The notes beneath the pieces were generated by a model. The model saw only the letters and a list, made by a program, of their open reading frames with translations, had not been told where the DNA came from and did no database searches. Both the position numbers and the translations under genes were made by a program. Of a stretch of 64,000 nt of DNA, positions 53,748 to 62,113 are shown in pieces (within the stretch, counting starts at the first letter, position 1; each line of letters starts with the position of its first letter). The DNA is from Drouetiella sp036703255 (GTDB lineage Bacteria > Cyanobacteriota > Cyanobacteriia > Elainellales > Elainellaceae): positions 62,001-126,000 of the forward strand of contig DATNPL010000092.1 in assembly GCA_036703255.1 (NCBI GenBank). The letters are read 5' to 3'.

Positions 53748-53939
53748 ATGGCTGATTGCAAAGTTTCCACCCAAATTTTTCTGAGTTTAAGCACTGTGCC
53801 CCTGCTGCTCGTCGTGTTGGGGAGCAAAGCGCTGGCTCAAGCCCTGAATGAATGGGGGCAAGCCAGTGAAGAGATCTTCCGGGGCGATCGCCTTCCTGTG
53901 TTACATATCCCGACTCCCGTGGACGAAAGCCCCCGCTGA
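53748..53939 (+). CDS. Small secreted or membrane-anchored protein
   Basis: 63 residues from ATG 53748. A hydrophobic segment (IFLSLSTVPLLLVVLGSKALAQ) resembles a signal peptide with a cleavage site after ALAQ. The short mature part reads LNEWGQASEEIFRGDRLPVLHIP. The block EEIFRGDRLPVL looks conserved across cyanobacterial small proteins of this layout, but I know no function. It is divergent from the DUF1574 gene. Composition and HIP1 site (GGCGATCGCC) match neighbouring genes. An earlier TTG at 53736 is possible. Confidence 0.65.
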   Translation: MADCKVSTQIFLSLSTVPLLLVVLGSKALAQALNEWGQASEEIFRGDRLPVLHIPTPVDESPR

Positions 53940-53964
53940 GGTTCCCAACAAAATTAAAACCAAC

Positions 53965-54004
53965 TTTTTGAGAGCGTGCGGCTCTGCTACGCGCTCTCGA
54001 AAAA
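53965..54004. repeat. Imperfect palindrome between convergent genes
   Basis: TTTTTGAGAGCG (53965-53976) pairs with CGCTCTCGAAAAA (53992-54004) with one bulged G. T-left/A-right polarity like the pentaloop family, but the loop is 15 nt (TGCGGCTCTGCTACG). Confidence 0.7.
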
Positions 54005-54052
54005 TTTCTTGAAGCTATTGCTGTGAAGATTCTAAGGCTGGCGTTAGCTGGC

Positions 54053-56422
54053 TCAGTCAAATTTTTGGCGCGACTGCGACCATTGTCGAATTTGATGGGT
54101 TTGCCCTTTTTGCACGATGAGGATAGGCACCCCGGACGGCGAGGTGACAATGGCTGCGATCGCTTGATCAGGCTGCGTAAGATCGCTGTAAAGCACTGCG
54201 CCAGCGCTAGAAAAAATGAGGGTACGAGCCGATGTCAGCTCTGGATGCATCTCGGTTTCGACGGTAACAACAGACTCAGGCTGACCCTCACCCGTTAGCT
54301 CCATTCGATCGATCTGCCAGTTTTCGATCTGCGCCAAAGCCTCATCTTGCACTAAAGCCTCATTGGACAAAGGTTCATTAGCCAGACTCTTATCTGATAA
54401 AGCCTCATGCTCTGCGGGCTGAGCCATTGGCGGTCTTTGCATTACGTGCTGAAGCTGCTGTTCTAGAGCCTGAATCAAAGCGGTAGTCTGTTGTGGCTGC
54501 TGCTGGCTGAGGCTAGCCAGGGTCAGGCGATCGATCGGATTGAGCCAGGGCAAGGTAAGGGCGATCGGCGGGCGAGTGGGATGCTGTGAGAGGGGCGTTG
54601 CTGCTGCTAAGAGATGCAACCTGCCGCCGCTCCATCGCAGAGCCTTAAGGCTGGCCGTCGTCGATGCGCCTTCTGACCCAGCGACAATTTGCACCTGGGC
54701 ATCCGGCGAGGTCTTTGCTGAGGTCAGTCCCAAGCGTTGCCACAGGGCTTTTACCGACAAATTTCTCAACTCTGGAGCATCGAAGGGCGATCGCCGCCAC
54801 TGTTGTCCGTCCTGAAGCCCCAAGATCTCGATTTGATACCAGGCTTGGCGATCGGGCAACGTCCACGGACGCGGGCTATACCAATCGCCAGTCCGCACAG
54901 TGCTGAGGGGTGAAACAGCGCCAATCAGTTGAAGAGAGTTAGGCTGCGCGATCGATCGATCGCCAGAATTCTGAGGGGCAGCAGCTATGGGCAGCGGATC
55001 TAGGAGAGCCAAAATTTGTTGAATAGAAGGATCAGCGGGCGATCGCCCTTGCTGAGCCGCTTCAGATGCTGAGGCTGCTGAAGACAGCGGGTGTTGCCGT
55101 AGCCAAGCTATTGCGGCTGTGCGATCGCGCTGGCTGGCGACAGTCAAAGCGCCCCATTGCCGCACCAGAGGCTGATTGGGATCGGCGCGGAGGGCAGCCT
55201 CTACTCGCCGTTGCAGCGACTCGGCATTGGCAGCCAAAAGGCTTTTAATGTCATATCCACTGCTCCGAGCTGAGCGCAAAGCCTCCAGAGCTTTTGCCCA
55301 ACGCCCATCAATGGCTAAGGCCGCGATCGCTTGTGTTGGACTGGCCCAGTTGCGATCAGCTTGGGCTTGGGTCACATGGGCATGAAGGGTGATGAAATCG
55401 ATCTGAGCTTGGACGGTGGCAGATTTGAGATCGGGCGGTGTTGTCTGCTCGGTCAATAGCTTGAGCGCCAGCGACCATAAGCCGCTCCGAGCCAGCAGTA
55501 GCCCTTTGACATAGCGCGGTTGCTCAGAAACGGATTCCATCAGGGCAATGGCTTCTAGCCGTAGGGGTTCACCCGGCAGGCGAGGCAGGTTCACTTGATA
55601 AACCTGAAACTGAGGCTCTAGGCCGACAGACTGATTGATAACCAGCTCCGGAACCACTGAACCTGTAACCTGCTGCCAAAGCGGCAGTTGCCCCGCTGGG
55701 CTAGTCCAAGACAGTAGAGTCTGAAGGCGATCGCGCCGAGGATCGTAGCGTACCAACTGCCCATACTTGACTTCGGCGCTGCCCCGTTGCCAATCGCCGC
55801 TGAGGTGCAGCCAGATCGCCGTATCAGGAGACGTGCCTTCAACTAGGGCTATCTGAGTCAGGGGTAGCTTGCGGCTAGAGCCGGGGTTTGCCACGAGTTT
55901 GAGCGGGGCGATCGCCATTAGCTCCTCTAATCCCGTTACCTTAAGCTGATCAACTCGTTCAAATTTTGTTTGGCCTAATTCAGCCTTTTGAGGGCGGTAG
56001 GCGCGCAGCTCTACAATCTGATGGCAGGCCGAATTTGCCGATGCTTTGTCTCGACAGCGCGATTGGGGAGCCAGGATAGGCAGCAAGATATCCTGTGAGC
56101 TGCTGGATTCGGAGCTGATGGCGATCGGCTCTCCCAGAGCCAGCCCGCTCTGAGTCGCCTCTGCGGCAATTTCAGTCCAGGTCTGAGTTGTGCTGCCCGC
56201 CAAGGCAAATCGCCCCCACTCAGGCAGCATGTCGTTGAGCCAGCTCACCGATCCAGGATTGACAATCAGCCTCACAGCCAGCCAACTCCCCCAGCCCAAA
56301 AGCCCGATCGCCCCAATGCCCATAATTGCCAGCAGCGCGCTGCCGCGCCGCCGAGGCTGAAGCTCATCGACCCAAATGCTGACCTTAACCGGGGTGCCTC
56401 TGATGCGGCTCTTAGGCTTCAT
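54053..56422 (-). CDS. Large hypothetical membrane-anchored protein
   Basis: 789 residues, no family recognised. Residues ~27-52 form one membrane span (GSALLAIMGIGAIGLLGWGSWLAVRLIV) after a basic, Pro-containing N-terminus, so the bulk is probably periplasmic. The middle holds helical repeats with Ala/Leu/Gln bias (for example ALEALRSARSSGYDIKSLLAANAESLQ) that may be TPR- or Sel1-like. Beta-rich segments and a repetitive acidic linker (SLANEPLSNEALVQDEALAQ) follow. It overlaps the GT4 gene upstream by 11 bp, so they form an operon; a role in surface polysaccharide assembly is inferred. Confidence 0.75.
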   Translation of the reverse strand: MKPKSRIRGTPVKVSIWVDELQPRRRGSALLAIMGIGAIGLLGWGSWLAVRLIVNPGSVSWLNDMLPEWGRFALAGSTTQTWTEIAAEATQSGLALGEPIAISSESSSSQDILLPILAPQSRCRDKASANSACHQIVELRAYRPQKAELGQTKFERVDQLKVTGLEELMAIAPLKLVANPGSSRKLPLTQIALVEGTSPDTAIWLHLSGDWQRGSAEVKYGQLVRYDPRRDRLQTLLSWTSPAGQLPLWQQVTGSVVPELVINQSVGLEPQFQVYQVNLPRLPGEPLRLEAIALMESVSEQPRYVKGLLLARSGLWSLALKLLTEQTTPPDLKSATVQAQIDFITLHAHVTQAQADRNWASPTQAIAALAIDGRWAKALEALRSARSSGYDIKSLLAANAESLQRRVEAALRADPNQPLVRQWGALTVASQRDRTAAIAWLRQHPLSSAASASEAAQQGRSPADPSIQQILALLDPLPIAAAPQNSGDRSIAQPNSLQLIGAVSPLSTVRTGDWYSPRPWTLPDRQAWYQIEILGLQDGQQWRRSPFDAPELRNLSVKALWQRLGLTSAKTSPDAQVQIVAGSEGASTTASLKALRWSGGRLHLLAAATPLSQHPTRPPIALTLPWLNPIDRLTLASLSQQQPQQTTALIQALEQQLQHVMQRPPMAQPAEHEALSDKSLANEPLSNEALVQDEALAQIENWQIDRMELTGEGQPESVVTVETEMHPELTSARTLIFSSAGAVLYSDLTQPDQAIAAIVTSPSGVPILIVQKGQTHQIRQWSQSRQKFD

Positions 56423-57635
56423 AGGGTTTACTGTTGCGAATCACCGCTTCATAGTGCTGTCCGGCTTGCGCCCAGGTGTAGTCCTGTTCAATTAGCGATC
56501 GCCCCGCTCGGGAAAGTTGGTTACGCAGCGCCGCATCTTCAAACAACCGCGAAATAGCACTGACATACTCTTCAACCTGATTTGCCCGCAGGGCACGCAA
56601 GGGCGCATCTACCGCCAGTCCCTCTAGACCGCGATCGCTGCCCACCACAGGAATTCCGGCTGCCATTGCTTCCAGAGTCTTGTTTTTGATGCCAAATCCG
56701 GTGCGCATGGGCACGACGCAAACGGTTGCCCGATGCAAGGGTTCCACCATTGACGGCACCTGACCTGCAACGGTAATCCCCGGACGATCGCCTAACGCTA
56801 AGACCGCAGCCACCGGACGAGCGCCAACAAGCGCCAGCTCAGCATCAGGATACTTTTGCTGAACGAGAGGAAAGACCTCTAGGCTCAAAAACTGGGCGGC
56901 GTCAATGTTGGGGCGATTGTCCATTGCTCCAATAAACACCAAGCGTTGCCCGCCCGGATCAGAGGTGCGACAGGGAAACTGCTCTAAATCCACGCCGTTA
57001 GGAATCACAGTAATGGCTGCATGCGGATGGAAAACCTGCATCTGCTGCCGATCGTCAGCCGTCGTCACCACAATGCTAGAGAATTTACGGCAATATTTTT
57101 GCTCATAGCGATAGAGGAGCGGCAGATTCAGGCGATCGCGCCCCACCTGCTCTGATGTCCCGGTTTCTAGCTGATTTTTGCAGGTGCCATAGACAGAGCT
57201 ATGAATGTTGACCACCGTAGGCAGCCGCGATTTCCACTGCGATCGCACGTAAATTTCGTTAACGCTATGTTCACAGGTGATGGCATCAAATCGATTGGCC
57301 GCTATCGCCTGCTCTATCCAGCTTTGCGCCTCAGGCACATAGTTGGCTAACACGCTAGGAGGCGTACCGCCGATGAGAAAATTGCCAAATCGCTCCAGCT
57401 TACCGCCCCAGCCGCTCGATTGGTTGAGGGCAGGCGGACGGGAGAATATTGCAAGTTCTGACACCTGCTCTCGCAAAGCCGCAACCTCTTCCTCTGACAC
57501 ATCAGGCGATCGCAGCGTTAGTAGCGTAACGGCATGGTGCTGCTGCAAATGCTTTAGCAGATTAAACGTCCTTACCTGCGTGCCTCCCCGCGTGGGCGGG
57601 TAGGGAAAGGTGGCAGAGATCATCAAAATATTCAT
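56412..57635 (-). CDS. Glycosyltransferase family 4 protein
   Basis: 407 residues, GT-B fold. The N-terminus MNILMISATFPYPPTRGGTQVRTFNLLKHL is typical of GT4 enzymes of exopolysaccharide pathways. The C-terminal domain shows LVFIGAMDNRPNIDAAQFL and the signature GFGIKNKTLEAMAAGIPVVGSDRGLEGL. Cytosolic. Its 3' end overlaps the unknown membrane protein gene by 11 bp. Sugar specificity unknown. Confidence 0.9.
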   Translation of the reverse strand: MNILMISATFPYPPTRGGTQVRTFNLLKHLQQHHAVTLLTLRSPDVSEEEVAALREQVSELAIFSRPPALNQSSGWGGKLERFGNFLIGGTPPSVLANYVPEAQSWIEQAIAANRFDAITCEHSVNEIYVRSQWKSRLPTVVNIHSSVYGTCKNQLETGTSEQVGRDRLNLPLLYRYEQKYCRKFSSIVVTTADDRQQMQVFHPHAAITVIPNGVDLEQFPCRTSDPGGQRLVFIGAMDNRPNIDAAQFLSLEVFPLVQQKYPDAELALVGARPVAAVLALGDRPGITVAGQVPSMVEPLHRATVCVVPMRTGFGIKNKTLEAMAAGIPVVGSDRGLEGLAVDAPLRALRANQVEEYVSAISRLFEDAALRNQLSRAGRSLIEQDYTWAQAGQHYEAVIRNSKPYEA

Positions 57636-57977
57636 TCTCAGGCTTCCCTAGCCACTAATCCTGGCGCGGTCTGTATCATTTCGGTGCCCTCACAAAGTGT
57701 ACTCTGCCTATTCTGATTTAGGATTCCCAACGCCAATCGCCAAAAATCGCCACAGGAAGTTTATGAGCCGATCGCCCGATCATCCCCGATTCAAAAGTTC
57801 TCGCTTTTGCCCCAATTCTTTGCTCCCAATTCATCGAGTTTGACTTTACGCTGATCAAGGTATAGCCACTTTATTTAGGATGTTTTGGGTGGCGCGCTCC
57901 GCGCGCCACCCAAAACATCTATCACGCTGTCTACCGCTATACCTGGCACTGCTTAATCCGGCTTCCCGAAGACGTTA
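57636..57977. other. Divergent region between GT4 and HDAC genes
   Basis: 342 bp holding promoters of both genes and pentaloop palindrome 6. No frame supported. Confidence 0.5.
57858..57944. repeat. Pentaloop palindrome 6 with outer inverted repeat
   Basis: 18-bp perfect arms 57879-57896 and 57902-57919 close on CTCCG (57897-57901). A second, outer 9-bp inverted repeat AGGTATAGC/GCTATACCT (57858-57866, 57936-57944) brackets it. The only copy in a divergent gap, 34 bp before the deacetylase ATG. Confidence 0.88.
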
Positions 57978-58892
57978 ATGGATCTCCCTTTTATCTATCA
58001 TTCCGATTACGTCGTACCGCTGCCTAACGAACATCGGTTTCCGATGCGAAAGTTTAGTCTGCTCCATGAGATGCTGCTGGTCGATGGAGTCGCCGAGGCG
58101 TCGCAATTTCATGCCCCCGATCGCCCCCCGACCGAGTGGCTTGAGCTAGTTCACACGCCTGACTATGTGCAGGCTTACTGCACAGGCACCTTAGACGCCA
58201 AAGCCCAGCGCCGGATTGGGCTGCCCTGGAGTGCGGCCTTGGTTAATCGCACCTGTGTAGCGGTCGGGGGCACCGTCCTGACGGCAAAGCTGGCGCTAGA
58301 GTGCGGTTTGGCCTGCAATACCGCAGGAGGCACCCATCACGCTTTTCCCAGCTATGGCTCTGGCTTTTGTATCTTTAACGATTTGGCGATCGCGGCTCGC
58401 GTTATCCAACGGCTCGGCCTAGCGAAAAAAATCCTGATTGTCGATCTAGATGTGCATCAAGGTGATGGCACCGCCCTCATCTTTCAGGACGATGCCAGCG
58501 TCTTCACGTTTTCGATGCATTGCGAGGTCAACTTTCCGGGCACCAAGCAGACGAGCGATCGCGATGTGCCACTGCCCGAAGGTATGGAAGATGAGGCATA
58601 CCTGCAAACGCTAGCAGCGCATCTGCCAGATCTGCTGGATCAGATCAAACCTGATTTAGTGCTCTACGATGCCGGGGTGGATGTGCATTTGGGCGATCGT
58701 CTAGGTAAATTGGCCTTGAGCGATCGGGGGGTATTTTGCCGTGAAATGCAGGTATTGGAAACCTGCGTGGGGCAGGGCTATCCTGTTGCCTGCGTGATTG
58801 GCGGCGGCTATGCCACAGACATCAAGGCGTTGGTGTATCGCCATTCGCTGCTGCATCGTGCCGCCAGCCAGGTATACCCGCGCATTGCGTAA
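57978..58892 (+). CDS. Histone-deacetylase superfamily protein
   Basis: 304 residues, arginase/deacetylase fold with a catalytic zinc. Signatures: the His pair in GGTHHAFPSYGSGFCIFND, zinc ligands in VDLDVHQGDGT and YDAGVDVHLGD, and the glycine-rich IGGGYATD. Bacterial members deacetylate acetylpolyamines, acetoin-related compounds or acetyl-lysine; the substrate here is open. Interestingly a polyamine importer lies 24 kb away, but that is not evidence. Bracketed by two pentaloop palindromes. Confidence 0.93.
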   Translation: MDLPFIYHSDYVVPLPNEHRFPMRKFSLLHEMLLVDGVAEASQFHAPDRPPTEWLELVHTPDYVQAYCTGTLDAKAQRRIGLPWSAALVNRTCVAVGGTVLTAKLALECGLACNTAGGTHHAFPSYGSGFCIFNDLAIAARVIQRLGLAKKILIVDLDVHQGDGTALIFQDDASVFTFSMHCEVNFPGTKQTSDRDVPLPEGMEDEAYLQTLAAHLPDLLDQIKPDLVLYDAGVDVHLGDRLGKLALSDRGVFCREMQVLETCVGQGYPVACVIGGGYATDIKALVYRHSLLHRAASQVYPRIA

Positions 58893-58895
58893 TTT

Positions 58896-58984
58896 GGTAG
58901 GGCTTCAAATGTGTTGTTGATTTTTTTGAAAGGGTCGCTCCGCGACCCTTTCAAAAAAATCAACAACATGTCTAGAACATCACC
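58896..58984. repeat. Pentaloop palindrome 7 (26 bp stem), long copy B
   Basis: Perfect arms 58912-58937 and 58943-58968, loop CTCCG. The 89-bp unit is 86/89 identical to 44940-45028. T58935-A58945 replaces the G-C pair of the other copy, keeping the stem intact. It begins 4 bp after the deacetylase stop, in a convergent gap. Confidence 0.95.
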
Positions 58985-59019
58985 CGTAATTTTTAGGACT
59001 AAATCTATTCCTCTCTCGA

Positions 59020-60180
59020 TTAGGCAATGCCCCGTTTGATGGCAGTCGGCAGCAGATTGTCTAAGTAAGATGGCTCAGAAAAGCTCTTAGAGGCGAAGGG
59101 GTCTCGGCTATCAGGGTTTGCGCCTAGGTGATGGCGATTGGCCTGGAAGGCGTTGATCAGCGACTGGGCATAGGGCTGAAAGAGATCTTTTTGGGCGCTA
59201 TTCATCCGCTTCAGCATTTCTTCAGTCAAGACCAAGTTCCACTGCTCGATCAGTTCCCACTTCACTTCGACCCGAGGCAACACCATCACACACAAATCAA
59301 CCAACTCTTTCTCAATTGGCGTGTAGTCCTCTTGCAAGACGCACAGCCAGAGATAGGCTTGAAACATATTCAAGTCTCGCAGGCAAGAATGGGTGATATC
59401 GGCATTGGTCAGCTTGCCTCGACGACTCCAGTGGTTGGGAAACATTTCAGCAAGACGCTTGAAGGAGATTTCTGCAATCTCTTGCGCCATCGGCAGCACT
59501 TGCTCAACCAAAATAAAGGAGGGAGAACACAAGTCATGTCTGGCTGCCGCCGCACACATCCGCTCCCAAGGCAGGGCAATTTGCTCCTCCACAAACTTAA
59601 AGTAGGGAGCCGCGATCACGCGCTCTGCTGGGCTGAGCTTGCGTAAAATTAAGTCGTTGGTGAAGTAGAGCTGGGTTGTAATGCCGCCGATCGCCCGCCA
59701 ATCTTTAGCGATGACATACTGGCTTTGAAACAGCATTAACGTTGGCTCCAAAAGAGTCGCCAGACTTGTGACGTCAGGAATCATGTTGGGCATCCAATTA
59801 ACCTGAGGCGATCGCCCCGAATTTAAGTCGCCCTCTGGCTCGGCGGCATTCTGGTAAATCTCTAGGAGCTGAGCGTAAATCCCAACAGCGTATTGAGAGA
59901 GCTGTTTGGCTTCCGAGAAGTCCACAATGCTAGGGTCAAGCTCGTACAGCCCTCTAGAGCGAACGCTAGCAAATTGACAGCTAATGTTGAGGGCGCGGTC
60001 ATCAAGTTTATCGAGCGTTTCAGCTCTCCCTTCTGAGGAAGCAATTTGCTTGCAGATTTTGAACGCAGACAAATCGCCATTACGAGTCAAAGCAGCCAGA
60101 TCGGGCACATAGCGCTGTGTCCAAATCTTAATGAGGCGATCGACGGTAGGCGTTTTTGTAAGTTGAGCGCTGACTAGCAT
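59020..60180 (-). CDS. Hypothetical protein, mostly helical
   Basis: 386 residues; no family, signal peptide or membrane span recognised. The sequence is well ordered, with many aromatic and Leu/Ile positions in helices (for example LPMAQEIAEISFKRLAEMFPNHW and ALSTL-type repeats absent). Several Cys are scattered (CKQIASS, MCAAAARHDLC, LCVLQ) without a clear motif. A typical cyanobacterial soluble protein of unknown role. The start is ATG at 60180. It faces the deacetylase gene across palindrome 7. Confidence 0.75.
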   Translation of the reverse strand: MLVSAQLTKTPTVDRLIKIWTQRYVPDLAALTRNGDLSAFKICKQIASSEGRAETLDKLDDRALNISCQFASVRSRGLYELDPSIVDFSEAKQLSQYAVGIYAQLLEIYQNAAEPEGDLNSGRSPQVNWMPNMIPDVTSLATLLEPTLMLFQSQYVIAKDWRAIGGITTQLYFTNDLILRKLSPAERVIAAPYFKFVEEQIALPWERMCAAAARHDLCSPSFILVEQVLPMAQEIAEISFKRLAEMFPNHWSRRGKLTNADITHSCLRDLNMFQAYLWLCVLQEDYTPIEKELVDLCVMVLPRVEVKWELIEQWNLVLTEEMLKRMNSAQKDLFQPYAQSLINAFQANRHHLGANPDSRDPFASKSFSEPSYLDNLLPTAIKRGIA

Positions 60181-60922
60181 GAGGTCTAACTACTCCAGAG
60201 AATGATATTGAATGAATTTTGGCAATATGCTTTCCCTGTCAATCCTGATCAAACCCAAAACGAGCGAACTTAACAAACAAGCTTATAGTGCTTACCTGAG
60301 ATGCTTAAATCTGAGATGCTTAAACTGGGTTGCTCAATCCAGTCTGTTCAAGCTGGGAATACTTAAGATTAGACTCGTCAATCAATAAACCTGTGAAGAT
60401 TTCTTCAAAAAAATCTCTGGTTTGATTGATTTTGAAATCCTAAACTATGATTTAGATGAATAGTATTTAGATAACTCTATGGATGTTTCAAGAAGGTAGA
60501 AGTTAGGAAAATGTTGAAACTTTCCAGCCAAAAGCAGTTCGGAAGCCTGACTATCTCCAATGCTTAAAGCAATTAGCCGCAAGCATTCCAGCCATTTATC
60601 TCTCAGCAACTCCCTGAAATCTCTATAGAGCCTTCAGATCGATAGCGTTTGAGCTAGTAACGACGCTAGAACACATGTTGGCAATTGTAATACGACCCCG
60701 TTATATCAAACACAAATTAGGCTACGGATAGGGAATTCTCTAACTTAACTTTAAGAGCAGATTTCTAATAAGAACTTTTGATTAACCTGGATTGATTAAA
60801 CAGTTTTGTCGGCTCATCAAAGATACAATGCTCAGCCTTTTAGATGAATTTCAGGTAAGGGCGATCGCGCCTCATTTCAAGACATTTCTAGCCTCAATAG
60901 CTGAGAATTGCCGAGAAAAGTA
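60181..60922. other. 742-bp intergenic region, longest in the window
   Basis: No convincing gene; an 81-codon plus frame at 60792-61037 overlaps a real gene and is rejected. It contains a 15-bp tandem duplication CTGAGATGCTTAAA(T/C) (60296-60310, 60311-60325). A two-part hairpin lies at 60380-60431 (AATCAATAAACC pairs with GGTTTGATTGATT; inner AGATTT/AAATCT). It could hold a small RNA or simply a long leader for the minus-strand hypothetical. Confidence 0.5.
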
Positions 60923-62113
60923 TCATGAATGCTGCAATAGCACCTCTGTTGTGGCTTGCCCGGTCTTTTGCCAGCTAAATTGGCTTGCTCTGGCAAATCC
61001 CGCAGTTCGCAGCTGCGATCGCGCCCCATCATCTTGAATTAGGGTTCGCATGGCCGCCGCAATTTCGGCCTCGCGGTAGGGATCAACCAGCAGCGCCGCA
61101 TCTCCTGCCACTTCAGGCAGCGAAGAGAGGTTAGAAGTGATCACAGGCATACCGCAAGCCATCGCCTCTAGCACCGGAAAGCCAAACCCCTCCCACAGGC
61201 TAGGAAAGATTAGCGCGATCGCCTCTGCCATAATTTTCGGCAGATCTGCATACGCCACATAGTCGAGAAATTTAACCCGATCGCCAACTGCCAATTCTGC
61301 TGCCTGAGCCTGGAGCAAGGGCGTGTAGCGGCGATCGTGGGAGCCAGCAATCCACAGGTCATAGTCTTTGGGCAGTGTGGCAAAGGCTTGAATGACGCGA
61401 TGCAGATTTTTGTAGGGGTCAGGACGACCAATATAAAAGAAATAGGGGCGATCGCGCTCCAAACCCTGGCGCTCTAAACCCTGACGCTCTGAAACCTTGA
61501 AGTGATTAGCATCATGCGCCAACAAAATCGGCGTTATTTTGCGGGCTGGAATTTGGTAGTAATCCACAATATCTTGCGCCGTTGCTGCCGAATTGCAGAT
61601 GATATGCTCGACCTGCGCTAGCACCTGCGGCACATAGTAGCGACTGTATTGCGTCAGGGGCGAACTCCATCGCGGGAAACGCAGCGGAATCAGATCATGC
61701 ACCACCACCACGGCTCGCTGCTGGCCTTGCGCTGACTGCCTCCACCTGAGCGGCGCTTCAGGAACCGGAGAAAACAGCAGAGGCGATCGCAGCTCCGTGC
61801 AGATCTGAGGAAGCTGCCGCTGTGTCCAGAGCAGCCGCCGCAAATGACCCAGCTTGCCCTGCTCTGCCGTGAGATTAGCCGGAATTTCTCGATGATCATA
61901 GGTAGCCAGCTTGCCCTCACGGGGAAAGGTGTCGGCAGCCAACAGGGTTAGATGGGGCAGATTGAGGTGAGGAATGAGATTCCGGGCGTAGGTGGCCAGT
62001 CCGGTGGGCTTTACGCCAACGAGAGAGAGATTGACCGCAACGCCGCTTTCTTGTTGAACAAGGTCTTGCTGGGCAGCATCTTTCTGAATAAAATCGTCCT
62101 GCATGATGCTCAT
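60923..62113 (-). CDS. Glycosyltransferase family 4 protein
   Basis: 396 residues, GT-B fold. The N-terminal domain has VGVKPTGLATYARNLIPHL; the donor domain has FFYIGRPDPYKNLHRVIQAF and SLWEGFGFPVLEAMACGMPVITSN with the paired glutamates. It resembles mannosyl/rhamnosyl transferases of polysaccharide synthesis, donor unproven. A 15-bp unit repeated three times (61454-61498) encodes the RQGLE repeat before the donor domain. It directly follows the cupin gene without a gap and is probably co-transcribed. Confidence 0.92.
   Translation of the reverse strand: MSIMQDDFIQKDAAQQDLVQQESGVAVNLSLVGVKPTGLATYARNLIPHLNLPHLTLLAADTFPREGKLATYDHREIPANLTAEQGKLGHLRRLLWTQRQLPQICTELRSPLLFSPVPEAPLRWRQSAQGQQRAVVVVHDLIPLRFPRWSSPLTQYSRYYVPQVLAQVEHIICNSAATAQDIVDYYQIPARKITPILLAHDANHFKVSERQGLERQGLERDRPYFFYIGRPDPYKNLHRVIQAFATLPKDYDLWIAGSHDRRYTPLLQAQAAELAVGDRVKFLDYVAYADLPKIMAEAIALIFPSLWEGFGFPVLEAMACGMPVITSNLSSLPEVAGDAALLVDPYREAEIAAAMRTLIQDDGARSQLRTAGFARASQFSWQKTGQATTEVLLQHS
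61454..61498. repeat. Degenerate 15-bp unit, three copies, inside a GT4 gene
   Basis: Units 61454-61468, 61469-61483 and 61484-61498 (GCGCTCCAAACCCTG and variants) encode RQGLE repeats in the interdomain linker. Confidence 0.85.

Noticed and set aside
60792..61037. 81-codon plus-strand frame
   Set aside because: It overlaps the 3' end of a clear GT4 gene on the other strand and shows no family features.
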